Positions 27,233-34,776 of a stretch of DNA of 41,652 bases are shown here, piece by piece. Position 1 is the stretch's first letter, and each line of letters starts with the position of its first letter. Origin of the DNA: Arthrobacter sp. RIT-PI-e (GTDB taxonomy: Bacteria > Actinomycetota > Actinomycetes > Actinomycetales > Micrococcaceae). The stretch is taken from positions 1 to 41,652 of the forward strand of contig NZ_LGIU01000090.1 in assembly GCF_001187915.1 (NCBI RefSeq), read 5' to 3'. Under the pieces are notes generated by a model that did not search any database, was not told the DNA's origin, and saw nothing but the letters and a program-made list of their open reading frames with translations. The translations under genes were made by a program, and so were the position numbers.

Positions 27233-27275
27233 ACAGAAATGACCCGCCAGAATGTCTCTGACGGGTCATTTCTGT
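27233..27275. terminator. Bidirectional terminator between SGNH and the 80-residue gene
   Basis: ACAGAAATGACCCG (27233-27246) pairs perfectly with CGGGTCATTTCTGT (27262-27275), continued after one mismatch by CAGA/TCTG, with a 5-nt loop. It lies between convergent genes, close to the minus-strand gene's stop. It has AT-rich stem ends, useful in both directions. Confidence 0.8.
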
Positions 27276-27290
27276 CGTTTCGGGTGACAC

Positions 27291-27533
27291 TCAGCTGTCC
27301 AGCGAGACCTCGCCGTTCGCGACGGCGTCGGCGCACGCTCCGACGTCGGGCCCCGGCTTGAAGTCCACGAACTGCGGCTTCAGCGTGGAGAACAGGAACT
27401 CGTAGATGTCGTCGCGGGACTTGCCGTCCATCGTCTCGGCCGCTTCCCGTACTGCTTCCTGCAGTGCGCGGTCAGCGTCCAGCAGGATCTTGTCGCGGGC
27501 TTCCTGGTTCCAGCCAATGGTGCTCAGGTCCAT
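27291..27533 (-). CDS. Small acidic protein of unknown function
   Basis: An 80-residue acidic protein that I cannot assign. The first half is predicted helical (ARDKILLDADRALQEAVREA), followed by SRDDIYEFLFSTLKPQFV and a short tail with one Cys (C67). There is no signal peptide, membrane segment or known motif. It looks like a real gene: the ATG has GAGGAGCTGTTC upstream, it is codon-biased, and it ends at a strong terminator shared with the SGNH gene. It is separated from metX by 126 bp and transcribed in the same direction as metY-metX, which would place it downstream of metX, though it may have its own promoter. Confidence 0.75.
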   Translation of the reverse strand: MDLSTIGWNQEARDKILLDADRALQEAVREAAETMDGKSRDDIYEFLFSTLKPQFVDFKPGPDVGACADAVANGEVSLDS

Positions 27534-27659
27534 GAACAGCTCCTCTTCAGCTCTCGTCGAATGCTCGATCCGGACCAGGGATCCCGGTCCGGGCCGCCCC
27601 GCAGGTGGATACTCAGCAGGCTTAGCTCCTAGCGTAGGGGTACGCCCGGGGAAACCCAA

Positions 27660-28808
27660 CTACGTTCCGCGCGCCCCGTAGAACGCGGTGCGCAGCCGGG
27701 CGTCGAGCTGGCGGATCTCGGTGAGGAAGGCGTCGTGGCCCACCGGTGAGGAGATGACGTGCACCGGCACGTGCCCCGGGAGGGCCGCCGCGAGACGCTC
27801 GGACTGCTCGGGCAGGTACAGCCGGTCGGTGTCCACGGCCGCCACGAAGAACTCCGACGTCGACCCCGCCAGCGCGGCCCCCAGGCTCCCGCGGTCCCGG
27901 GCGGCGTCGTGACCCATGAGCGCCTCGGTGAGGATCACGTAGCTGTTGGCGTCGAAGCGGTCCACGAGCTTCTCGGCCTGGTGGTCGAGGTAGCTCTCCA
28001 CCTGGTAGCGACCGCGATCGGCGGGGAGCACTGCACCGAAGGGCCGCTCGGTGCCCTGCTCGGCCCGGCCGAACCGCGCTTCGAGTTCATGCTCCGAGCG
28101 GTAGGTGATGTGCGCGATGCGACGTGCGAGCCCGAGGCCGGCCACCGGGTGCGCGCCGCCGTAGTAGTCCCCTCCCCGGTACGCGGGGTCGAGGCGGATG
28201 GCCTGCAGCTGCGCCTGCCCGAACGCGATCTGCTCGGCGGAGCTGGCCGCGGTGCAGGCGATGACGGCGCAGCGCTCCACCCGGCCCGGGTGGGTCAGCG
28301 CCCACTCCAGGGCACGTGCACCCCCCATCGACCCGCCGATCACGGAGTGCCACCGGTGCACGCCGAGCCGGTCCGCCAGCAGCGCCTCCGCCCGCACGGA
28401 ATCGCGGATGGTCACGAACGGGAACCGGGAGCCCCAGGGGGCGCCGTCGGGGGCGAGGCTGGCCGGCCCCGTGGAGCCGTAACAGCCCCCGAGCATGTTG
28501 ACGGACACCACGAAGTACTCGTCGGTGTCCACCGTGCGTCCCGGCCCCACGAGGGTGTCCCACCAGCCGTCCTGCCCCGAGTCACCGCGCGCCACGTGGG
28601 AGTCACCGGTGAGGGCGTGCAGCACGAGGACGGCGTTGGAGCCCTCCGCGTCGAGCGTGCCCCAGGTCTCGTAGGCGAGCTGCACCTCGGGCAGCTCTCC
28701 CCCCGTCTCCAGGGTGAGGGGTCCGAGTGCGGTGATGCGCAGCTGCCCGTCGCCCGAGGGATGCACCGGGGTGCCGGGGTGCAGCGGAGCAGGAGGGGAG
28801 GTGATCAC
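27660..28808 (-). CDS. metX: Homoserine O-acetyltransferase
   Basis: MetX activates homoserine with acetyl-CoA (or succinyl-CoA in some bacteria) for methionine synthesis. The alpha/beta-hydrolase fold has 382 residues. Motifs are VLHALTGDSH (62-71), GCYGSTGP (108-115), the nucleophile S160 in GGSMGGARALEW, and the C-terminal GHDAFLTE with the base His. The GTG start lies 6 nt after the metY stop, so metY-metX is an operon under the SAM-IV riboswitch. Acetyl preference is inferred from pairing with MetY. Confidence 0.95.
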   Translation of the reverse strand: MITSPPAPLHPGTPVHPSGDGQLRITALGPLTLETGGELPEVQLAYETWGTLDAEGSNAVLVLHALTGDSHVARGDSGQDGWWDTLVGPGRTVDTDEYFVVSVNMLGGCYGSTGPASLAPDGAPWGSRFPFVTIRDSVRAEALLADRLGVHRWHSVIGGSMGGARALEWALTHPGRVERCAVIACTAASSAEQIAFGQAQLQAIRLDPAYRGGDYYGGAHPVAGLGLARRIAHITYRSEHELEARFGRAEQGTERPFGAVLPADRGRYQVESYLDHQAEKLVDRFDANSYVILTEALMGHDAARDRGSLGAALAGSTSEFFVAAVDTDRLYLPEQSERLAAALPGHVPVHVISSPVGHDAFLTEIRQLDARLRTAFYGARGT

Positions 28809-28814
28809 GTGAGG

Positions 28815-30131
28815 TCAGGCTCCTTCGGCGGCGCGGAAGCCCGCCTCGAGGTCAGCGAGGATGTCGGTGATGTTCTCCAGGCCCACGGACAACCGGACGA
28901 GACCCGGACGCACCCCTGCGGTGAGCTGCGCCTCGGCCCCGAGCTGACTGTGCGTGGTGGACGCCGGGTGGATGACGAGGGAGCGGACGTCCCCCACGTT
29001 CGCCACGTGGGAGTGCAGCTCGAGCCCGTCCACGAAGCGGCGACCGGCCTCGAGACCACCGGCGATGTCGAAGCCGACGATCGCCCCGGTCCCGGCGGGC
29101 CCGTACTTCCTGCCGCGCTCGTACCAGGGGCTCGAGGGCAGCCCGGCGTACACGACGCGCTCGACGTCGTCGCGCTCCTGGAGCCACTCGGCGACGGCCA
29201 GCGCGTTCTGCACATGGCGTTCCATGCGCAGGCTCAGGGTCTCGAGGCCCTGGGCGATGAGGAACGCGTTGAAGGGGGACACCGCGGCTCCCAGGTCCCG
29301 CAGGAGCTGGACGCGGGCCTTGAGGACGTAGGCGAGATTGGCGCCGAGCTCGCTGCCCACCCCGAGGTCGCGTGCGTAGACCAGGCCCTGGTAGCTCTCG
29401 TCCGGGGTGTTGAACCCCGGGAACCGGTCCGGGTACTGCGCGAAGTCGAAGTTCCCCGAGTCCACGATCACTCCCGCGATGGCGTTGCCGTGCCCGCCGA
29501 GGTACTTCGTGGCGGACTGCACGACGACGTCCGCCCCCCATTCGATGGGCCGGATCAGGTACGGCGTGGACAGCGTGTTGTCCACGATCAGGGGTACACC
29601 GTACTCGTGGGCCACGGCGCTGATGCCCTCGAGATCCAGGACGTCCTGCCGCGGGTTGGAGACCACCTCGCCGAAGAACAGCTTGGTGTTGGGCCGGATG
29701 GCCGCCCGCCACTGGTCGAGATCGTCCGGGTCGTCGACGAACGTGGTCTCGACGCCGAACTTCCTCAGGGTGTGCTTGAAGAGGTTGTAGGTGCCGCCGT
29801 AGAGGCTGGGGCTCGCCACGATGTGGTCACCGGCCTCCGCGATGTTCAGGACCGCGAAGGTCTCCGCGGCCTGCCCGGAGGCGAGCAGCAGGGCACCGAC
29901 ACCACCCTCCAGACTGGCGATCCTGGTCTCCACCGCCTCCTGGGTGGGATTGCCGATGCGCGTGTAGATGGGGGCGAGCTCCGCCAGGGCGAAGCGGTCG
30001 GCGGCGCTCTCGGCGCTCGGGAAGACGAACGAGGAGGTCTGGTAGATGGGGAGCGCACGCGCTCCCGTGGTGGGGTCCGGCACTTGGCCGGCGTGGATCT
30101 GTCGGGTCTCGAAGGACCAGCTCTCGGACAT
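28815..30131 (-). CDS. metY: O-acetylhomoserine sulfhydrylase
   Basis: MetY is a PLP enzyme that makes homocysteine from O-acetylhomoserine and sulfide. The product has 438 residues and lies in the Cys/Met-metabolism PLP family. Motifs are YTRIGNPTQEAVETRIASLE, ASGQAA, the Tyr of SLYGGTYNLF (stacks on PLP), and K209 in SATKYLGGHGN (Schiff base). The ATG follows CAAGGGAGCACC. The long leader holds a SAM-IV riboswitch (30220-30328) and a hairpin (30171-30201). Confidence 0.96.
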   Translation of the reverse strand: MSESWSFETRQIHAGQVPDPTTGARALPIYQTSSFVFPSAESAADRFALAELAPIYTRIGNPTQEAVETRIASLEGGVGALLLASGQAAETFAVLNIAEAGDHIVASPSLYGGTYNLFKHTLRKFGVETTFVDDPDDLDQWRAAIRPNTKLFFGEVVSNPRQDVLDLEGISAVAHEYGVPLIVDNTLSTPYLIRPIEWGADVVVQSATKYLGGHGNAIAGVIVDSGNFDFAQYPDRFPGFNTPDESYQGLVYARDLGVGSELGANLAYVLKARVQLLRDLGAAVSPFNAFLIAQGLETLSLRMERHVQNALAVAEWLQERDDVERVVYAGLPSSPWYERGRKYGPAGTGAIVGFDIAGGLEAGRRFVDGLELHSHVANVGDVRSLVIHPASTTHSQLGAEAQLTAGVRPGLVRLSVGLENITDILADLEAGFRAAEGA

Positions 30132-30170
30132 GGTGCTCCCTTGTCAGGGGCTCCACGGAGGGGCGGCCTC

Positions 30171-30201
30171 CCGGTCGGTGGCTGCCACCTGAGGGGACCG
30201 G
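30171..30201 (-). promoter_or_regulatory. Expression-platform hairpin between riboswitch and metY
   Basis: On the minus strand an outer stem CCGGTC/GACCGG (30196-30201 with 30171-30176) encloses GGTGG-CAG-CCACC. No U-tract follows. It lies between the aptamer and the ribosome-binding site of metY (AGGGAG), which also has a complementary CCCT four bases upstream, so translational control is possible. Confidence 0.4.
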
Positions 30202-30219
30202 CTCCAGCGGAACCCGCGC

Positions 30220-30328
30220 TTGACCGGCGTCGTCGCGACACCGGACCTGGTCCTCACCCGGGGCACCCCACCGCGGAAGGAGGGTTGCCGGCCAGCAAGC
30301 CGGGGCTCCGTGCTGGCACTCATGACCT
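30220..30328 (-). promoter_or_regulatory. SAM-IV riboswitch
   Basis: The minus strand shows the actinobacterial SAM-IV aptamer. P1 starts GGTCATGAGTGCCAGC (from 30327) and closes with GGTGAGGACC. The conserved core is CCCCGGCTTGCTGGCCGGC followed by AACCCTCC and GCGGTGGGGTGCCCCGGG. Downstream of P1 comes the P5 stem CCGGTG/CGCCGG (30239-30244 with 30224-30229), the part that separates SAM-IV from SAM-I. It precedes metY by about 90 nt, as expected for control of methionine synthesis: SAM binding should lower expression. Confidence 0.9.
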
Positions 30329-30334
30329 TCCTTC

Positions 30335-30363
30335 ATCCAAACCCATGCCCGGTGATCCGGCAA
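30335..30363 (-). promoter_or_regulatory. Promoter of metY-metX
   Basis: TTGCCG (30358-30363) and TTGGAT (30335-30340) on the minus strand are 17 bp apart. Initiation near 30328 would place the mRNA 5' end right at the first P1 base of the riboswitch. Confidence 0.5.
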
Positions 30364-30402
30364 CCCCGATGTCGTCCCGTGAACAACCGAAACGGCCTCG
30401 CG

Positions 30403-30421
30403 GAAGGTAAGGCGAGCCTAA
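30403..30421. promoter_or_regulatory. DtxR/IdeR-like iron box
   Basis: GAAGGTAAGGCGAGCCTAA matches 16 of 19 positions of the TWAGGTWAGSCTWACCTWA iron-box consensus. It lies just upstream of the expected -35 region of the VOC gene and 40 bp upstream of the metY promoter -35, so it may act on either gene. Confidence 0.6.
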
Positions 30422-30445
30422 GTCGAGAGGCGTTTGACTTAGTGC

Positions 30446-30451
30446 CAAGAT
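30446..30451 (+). promoter_or_regulatory. Leaderless -10 for the VOC gene
   Basis: CAAGAT, then exactly 6 nt (GTCCGC), then the ATG at 30458. A TTGACT at 30434-30439 is too close to be its -35. Confidence 0.5.
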
Positions 30452-30457
30452 GTCCGC

Positions 30458-31099
30458 ATGCGCCTGGACCACGTTTCATATGCCTGCGAACCAGATGGAC
30501 TCGCCGCGACGGCCGACCGCATCGCGGCCAAGCTCGGTGTGGAGCCCGTGAAGGGCGGTGTTCACCCCCGCTTCGGTACCCGCAACATGATCTTCCCGCT
30601 GGCCAACGGCCGGTACCTCGAGGTGGTGGAGGTGCTGGAGCACCCGGCCTCGGACAAGGCGCCCTTCGGTCAGGCCGTGCGCGCCCGCTCGGAGGCCGGT
30701 GGCGGCTGGATGGGCTGGTGCGTGGCGGTGGACGACCTCACCCCGTTCGAGGAACGGCTCGGCCGCAGCGCGGTCCCGGGGAACCGCAAGTTCCCGGACG
30801 GCCAGGAGCTCACCTGGCGGCAGATCGGCATCAAGGGTCTGATCGCCGACCCGCAGGTCCCCTACCTCCTCCGGTGGGACGACGGCACCGAGGCCCTGCA
30901 CCCGTCCCAGGCCCGCCCGGCCTCGGTGGAACTCGCCTGCCTCACCATCGCCGGCTCCTACGAGCGGGTGTCCGAGTGGCTCGGCACCGAGGTGGAGCAG
31001 ACCCTCGACGGCGTCCAGGTGCAGTGGATCGCCCCCAACGGCACACCGGGTGTGATGTCGGTGAGCTTCACGACGGACAGCGGACGCGTGGAGATCTGA
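30458..31099 (+). CDS. VOC-family (glyoxalase-like) protein
   Basis: A 213-residue protein of the vicinal-oxygen-chelate fold, glyoxalase-like domain (PF13468 type). The first strand MRLDHVSYAC has His5, a usual metal position, and GRYLEVVEVLEHP has a Glu in the second. It has two beta-alpha-beta repeats and no signal peptide. Substrate is unknown. Its ATG is preceded at 6 nt by CAAGAT without a ribosome-binding site, and an iron box lies upstream, so it may respond to iron. It ends at a strong terminator (31135-31167). Confidence 0.85.
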   Translation: MRLDHVSYACEPDGLAATADRIAAKLGVEPVKGGVHPRFGTRNMIFPLANGRYLEVVEVLEHPASDKAPFGQAVRARSEAGGGWMGWCVAVDDLTPFEERLGRSAVPGNRKFPDGQELTWRQIGIKGLIADPQVPYLLRWDDGTEALHPSQARPASVELACLTIAGSYERVSEWLGTEVEQTLDGVQVQWIAPNGTPGVMSVSFTTDSGRVEI

Positions 31100-31134
31100 T
31101 TCTTCTCGGAGGATGACGAAGGTCGCAGGATGCG

Positions 31135-31167
31135 GGAAGGGCCGGACGAACGTCGTCCGGCCCTTCC
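31135..31167. terminator. Terminator after the VOC gene
   Basis: GGAAGGGCCGGACGA (31135-31149) pairs perfectly with TCGTCCGGCCCTTCC (31153-31167), 15 bp, followed by TCTTCCCTCC. It lies between convergent VOC and DUF1540 genes and may serve both. Confidence 0.8.
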
Positions 31168-31260
31168 TCTTCCCTCCGGGAAGTGCACGGGATACTGCGG
31201 CATCGACGCATGGATCCGCTCCCGGAATGCCCCGCGTGGTCTCGTCGACCCCGTACCGGC

Positions 31261-31548
31261 TCAGGCGTGCGCGTAGGTGAGGCAGTCCGCGGCCTCCGCG
31301 CCGGGGCCCACCTTGACGGCGGGAGCGCTGCACAGCAGATCCGTGTTGAACCGGCACTCCGACCGCTGGCAGGCTCCCACGTGCGCGAGCATCTTCGGGA
31401 GCCCGCCACTGACCGAGGTGTCGATGAAGGTGGCGCAGGAGGCGTGGTCCGCGGATCCGGAGACCGTGATGGCCACGGCGGTGCAGCCGTCGTGGTTGAA
31501 CGAGCAGTTGTTCACGCTGCATTCGGAGACACTGGTGACGGTACTCAT
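31261..31548 (-). CDS. DUF1540 protein with two cysteine repeats
   Basis: A 95-residue Cys-rich protein with two copies of the DUF1540 pattern: C10, C15, C22, C38 and C60, C65, C73, C89, that is C-x4-C-x(6-7)-C-x15-C twice. Eight Cys suggest metal binding or disulfides. The function of the family is unknown; relatives occur widely in actinobacteria and clostridia. The ATG follows CAGGAGGAATC, an excellent ribosome-binding site, so it should be well translated. Confidence 0.88.
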   Translation of the reverse strand: MSTVTSVSECSVNNCSFNHDGCTAVAITVSGSADHASCATFIDTSVSGGLPKMLAHVGACQRSECRFNTDLLCSAPAVKVGPGAEAADCLTYAHA

Positions 31549-31680
31549 GATTCCTCCTGGCTGATGCGGTGGCGCCTCCGGCCGGGGGCCGCTCTTCTAC
31601 CGTGAAGTCACGATAACCCCGCGATCACCGGATAATTTAGTCATGATCCCGGTGCGCAAAGAGCGAAGGGAAGCCTTCCC

Positions 31681-32481
31681 TCAGCCGCCGATCCCGATCG
31701 CCGGCCCGAGCAGCGCGAATCCCACGAAGCCCGCGGTGTCGATCAGGGCGTGCGCGATCACCAGCGGCATGACGCGGCCGGTCCTCGTGTAGAACCAGGC
31801 GAACAGCAGCCCCATGAGCACGTTCCCGATGAACGGGCCGAACCCCTGGTACAGGTGGTAGCTGCCCCTGGTCACCGCGCTCACCACGATGATGGCCGGT
31901 GCTGACCAGCCGAGTTCCCGGAGCCGGGTGACGAGGTACCCCACCACGATCACCTCCTCGAGGATCCCGTGCCGGATCGCGGAGAGGATCAGCACCGGGA
32001 CGGTCCACCAGTAGGCGTCGAGGGCTGCGGGGACGATCGCCGTGGTGATTCCCAGCGCCCGTCCGGCCGCGTAGACGCCGAGGGTGCCGACGGCGATCAC
32101 CGCGGCGAGCCCCATCCCGAACCCGACGGTCCACAGGGGCCTGGTGAAGGTGAACCCGAGGCGCTCGAACGCGGAGACCCCGCGCCCGCCGAGGAGGAAC
32201 AGCACCAGGGCCACCGGGACCAGCGCGAAGAGGATCCCGAGGAGCTGGTAGGCGAGGTCGAAGTACTCCCGGTTGTTCAGCACCGGGTTCAGCGTGCTGG
32301 TCTGCGCGCCCAGCGGTCCCCGCGACAGCTTCTCCGTCAGGTTCAGGATCGCGTACACCCCGGACTGCCCGAGGGAGAGACCGAACACGATCAGCAGCTC
32401 CGCCGTGATCCTTCGAGGTGGAGCGGGGTGACCGGTGGCGGGGAGGCTTCCCGGCGGACGCGGGGCGGAGGTGGCCGGCAT
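31681..32481 (-). CDS. CPBP-family intramembrane metalloprotease
   Basis: The 266-residue protein has about eight membrane helices. CPBP (CAAX protease/bacteriocin-processing) motifs are in order: EE at 175-176 in RHGILEEVIVVGYL, then H209 in RGSYHLYQGFG, then H244 in IAHALID (D248). Relatives process prenylated proteins or bacteriocins, or serve self-immunity; the bacterial role is usually unknown. The ATG follows GGGAGGATGTGCTC. There is no bacteriocin gene nearby. Confidence 0.88.
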   Translation of the reverse strand: MPATSAPRPPGSLPATGHPAPPRRITAELLIVFGLSLGQSGVYAILNLTEKLSRGPLGAQTSTLNPVLNNREYFDLAYQLLGILFALVPVALVLFLLGGRGVSAFERLGFTFTRPLWTVGFGMGLAAVIAVGTLGVYAAGRALGITTAIVPAALDAYWWTVPVLILSAIRHGILEEVIVVGYLVTRLRELGWSAPAIIVVSAVTRGSYHLYQGFGPFIGNVLMGLLFAWFYTRTGRVMPLVIAHALIDTAGFVGFALLGPAIGIGG

Positions 32482-32578
32482 GAGCACATCCTCCCAGCGG
32501 GAGCTGGCGATTCCCAGCAGGGCCGCCCCCGGACACCGTCCGGACCCCGCGAGTGTCCCGGGCATCGGTGGGGATGCG

Positions 32579-33796
32579 TCAGAGCAGGTCCTCCAGGACG
32601 TCGGCGAGCGCCACCGCCCCGGCGTCGGCGTCCTCGCGCTCCACGAACTCCTCCGGGGAGTGGCTGATGCCGGTGGGGTTCCGCACGAAGAGCATGGCGG
32701 TGGGTGCGACGGCGGCGAGGATCCCGGCGTCGTGCCCCGCACCGGTGGGCAGGGTGGGGGCGCCGGGGAAGGAACGCGCCAGGGAGTTCCCCAGGGTGCG
32801 CCGGAGCGCGCCGTCGAAGTGCACGGTGCCGCTCGTCGACTCCTCCGTGAGGGTGGCACGGCAGCCCTCGAAGGCGCTGATCCGCTGCGCCTGGCCGTGG
32901 ATCCGCTCGAGCAGCGCGGCCTTCACGGCGTCGTCCTCGTGGCGTACGTCGAGCCAGAGGTCCACGCGGGAGGCGATCACGTTGGTGCCGCCCGGCACCG
33001 GGGTGAGGCGTCCCACGGTGGCGCGTGCGCCGTCCTGCTCGGAGGCGAGCTTCCGTACGGCGAGGACCACCTGGGCGGCGGCGATCATCGGGTCGGCGCG
33101 ATCGGCCATGAGCGTGGTGCCGGCGTGGTTGCCCTGCCCGCTGATGGAGAGCCGCCAGCGGCCGTGGCCCAGCATGGTGGAGCCGACGGCGATCGCGGAG
33201 TCGAGGTCGATCAGGCCGCGGCCCTGCTCCACGTGGAGCTCCACGAAGTCGCCGATGCGCCGGACGGCCTCCTCGTCGCGGCCGAGGTGCGCGGGGTCGA
33301 TCCCGGCGCGTGCGGAGGCCTCGGCGAACGTGGTGCCGTCGTCGTCGGTCAGGGCGCGAACGGCGTCGGGGTCGATCGACCCGGTGAGCAGGCGCGAGCC
33401 GAGGCAGGAGACCCCGAAGCGGGAGCCCTCCTCCTCCGGGAACACGGTGACGGCCAGCGAGCGCTGCGGGGTGACGCCCCGCTCCCGCAGCAGGTCGACG
33501 GCCGCGAGCGCGGAGGCGACGCCGAGGGGGCCGTCGTACGCCCCGCCGCCGGGCACGGAGTCGAGGTGGCTCCCCGTGACCAGGGCGCCGTCCCGGCTCG
33601 CGGTCGCGTCCCACCACGCCCAGAGGATCCCGTTGCGGTCGGTCTCCACCGCGAGTCCACGGGCGTGGGCCTCGGCGGCGAACCACTCGCGCAGGGAGCG
33701 TTCGGCGGGCGTGTGGACGCCGCGGGAGTACCCGCCGCGGGCGGTGTCGCGCCCGATGTCGCTGATGGCATCGAGGACTGAGGAGACGGTCTGCAC
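32579..33796 (-). CDS. M20-family amidohydrolase (allantoate amidohydrolase / N-carbamoyl-L-amino-acid hydrolase type)
   Basis: A 405-residue di-zinc hydrolase of the hydantoinase/carbamoylase group. Metal ligands are visible: H77 in GSHLDSVPGGGAYDG, D88 in the same motif, E122 in FPEEEGSRFG, H188 in ELHVEQG, and a C-terminal His in GISHSPEE. It likely acts on N-carbamoyl amino acids, allantoate or ureidoglycolate; no purine-degradation genes are near. The GTG at 33796 has GGAGG nine bases upstream; a GTG four codons earlier overlaps that site and is less likely. Confidence 0.9.
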   Translation of the reverse strand: MQTVSSVLDAISDIGRDTARGGYSRGVHTPAERSLREWFAAEAHARGLAVETDRNGILWAWWDATASRDGALVTGSHLDSVPGGGAYDGPLGVASALAAVDLLRERGVTPQRSLAVTVFPEEEGSRFGVSCLGSRLLTGSIDPDAVRALTDDDGTTFAEASARAGIDPAHLGRDEEAVRRIGDFVELHVEQGRGLIDLDSAIAVGSTMLGHGRWRLSISGQGNHAGTTLMADRADPMIAAAQVVLAVRKLASEQDGARATVGRLTPVPGGTNVIASRVDLWLDVRHEDDAVKAALLERIHGQAQRISAFEGCRATLTEESTSGTVHFDGALRRTLGNSLARSFPGAPTLPTGAGHDAGILAAVAPTAMLFVRNPTGISHSPEEFVEREDADAGAVALADVLEDLL

Positions 33797-33888
33797 GGGG
33801 AGCACCCTCCGGTGGTGGCGGTCGGCTTACCAGGATGGCACGGATCCTCCCCACGCCTGCGGCCGGGACCTGCCGGGGGTGCTGGTTG

Positions 33889-33907
33889 TTAGGCTGGCCT
33901 TACTGTC
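33889..33907 (+). promoter_or_regulatory. DtxR/IdeR-like iron box before the SIP gene
   Basis: TTAGGCTGGCCTTACTGTC matches 14 of 19 positions of the iron-box consensus and lies 23 bp before the start of the siderophore-interacting protein gene. The gene's function supports iron repression. Confidence 0.55.
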
Positions 33908-33930
33908 ACCCACGGAAGAAGTAACGCGTC

Positions 33931-34776
33931 ATGACCACCAGCACGCCCGGAACCACCCGCAAACCTCCCCGCCCCCAGGCCGTGCTCACCGTCGAGCAGA
34001 CGCAGTGGCTGAGCCCGCACCTGGTCCGGGTGATCGCCGGCGGGGAGGGCTTTGTGGATCTGCAGGAGTGCGTGGCCACGGACATGTACGCGAAGCTGCT
34101 GTTCGCGCGGCCGGAGCTCGGGCTGCAGCCGCCCTACGATCTCGGGGCGCTCAAGGAGGAGCTGCCCAAGGAGGACCGCCCGGTCAAGCGCACGTACACC
34201 ATCCGCTGGATCGACCGTGACACCCGGCGCCTCGCGATCGACTTCGTGGTCCACGGGGACACCGGGATCGCCGGGCCCTGGGCCGCCGCGGCCGTGCCGG
34301 GCGACCCGCTGGTGCTGATGGGCCCCTCGGGTGCCTGGTCGCCGGACCAGGCCGCCGACTGGCACCTGTTCGCAGGCGACGCCTCCGCCCTCCCCGCGAC
34401 CGCCGCGGGACTCGAGGCGCTGCACGCCGGCGCCGTGGGGCACGCCTACCTCGAGGTGGACACCGCCGCGGACATCCTCGCCCTCCGGGCCCCGGAGGGC
34501 GTGGAGCTGCACTGGCTGCTGCGCGACGGCCGGACCCCGGGCACCACCACCCTGCTGGCCGACGCGGTGGCCGCCGGGCCGTGGCCCGAGGGTCGCGTGG
34601 ACGCGTTCGTCCACGGCGAGCGCGGCGCCATGAAGGCGCTGCGGGACATCCTGTTCAAGGAGAAGGGGCTGGCCCGCTCCCAGGTGTCCCTGTCCGGGTA
34701 CTGGGCGTACGGCCGCGAGGAGGACAGGTTCCAGGCGGAGAAGCAGGACCCGATCGGGAGGATCCTCGAGGACTAG
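33931..34776 (+). CDS. Siderophore-interacting protein (SIP/ViuB-type flavin reductase)
   Basis: A 281-residue FAD/NADPH ferric-siderophore reductase that releases iron from imported siderophores in the cytoplasm. The FAD-binding motif is KRTYTIRWID (86-95), followed by the phosphate-binding HGDTGIAGPWAAAA (108-121), with the SIP C-terminal signature LSGYWAYGREEDRFQ. The ATG has a weak ribosome-binding site; a DtxR/IdeR-like box sits in the promoter. Its stop codon shares the tetranucleotide CTAG (34773-34776) with the stop of the converging antiporter gene. Confidence 0.93.
   Translation: MTTSTPGTTRKPPRPQAVLTVEQTQWLSPHLVRVIAGGEGFVDLQECVATDMYAKLLFARPELGLQPPYDLGALKEELPKEDRPVKRTYTIRWIDRDTRRLAIDFVVHGDTGIAGPWAAAAVPGDPLVLMGPSGAWSPDQAADWHLFAGDASALPATAAGLEALHAGAVGHAYLEVDTAADILALRAPEGVELHWLLRDGRTPGTTTLLADAVAAGPWPEGRVDAFVHGERGAMKALRDILFKEKGLARSQVSLSGYWAYGREEDRFQAEKQDPIGRILED

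Noticed and set aside
27759-30410. 883-codon open frame on the plus strand opposite metX and metY
   Set aside because: Antisense shadow of two well-identified genes and of the riboswitch.
31681-33796. Bacteriocin maturation or immunity locus around the CPBP protease
   Set aside because: No small precursor peptide, ABC exporter or immunity gene nearby; the neighbour is an M20 amidohydrolase.
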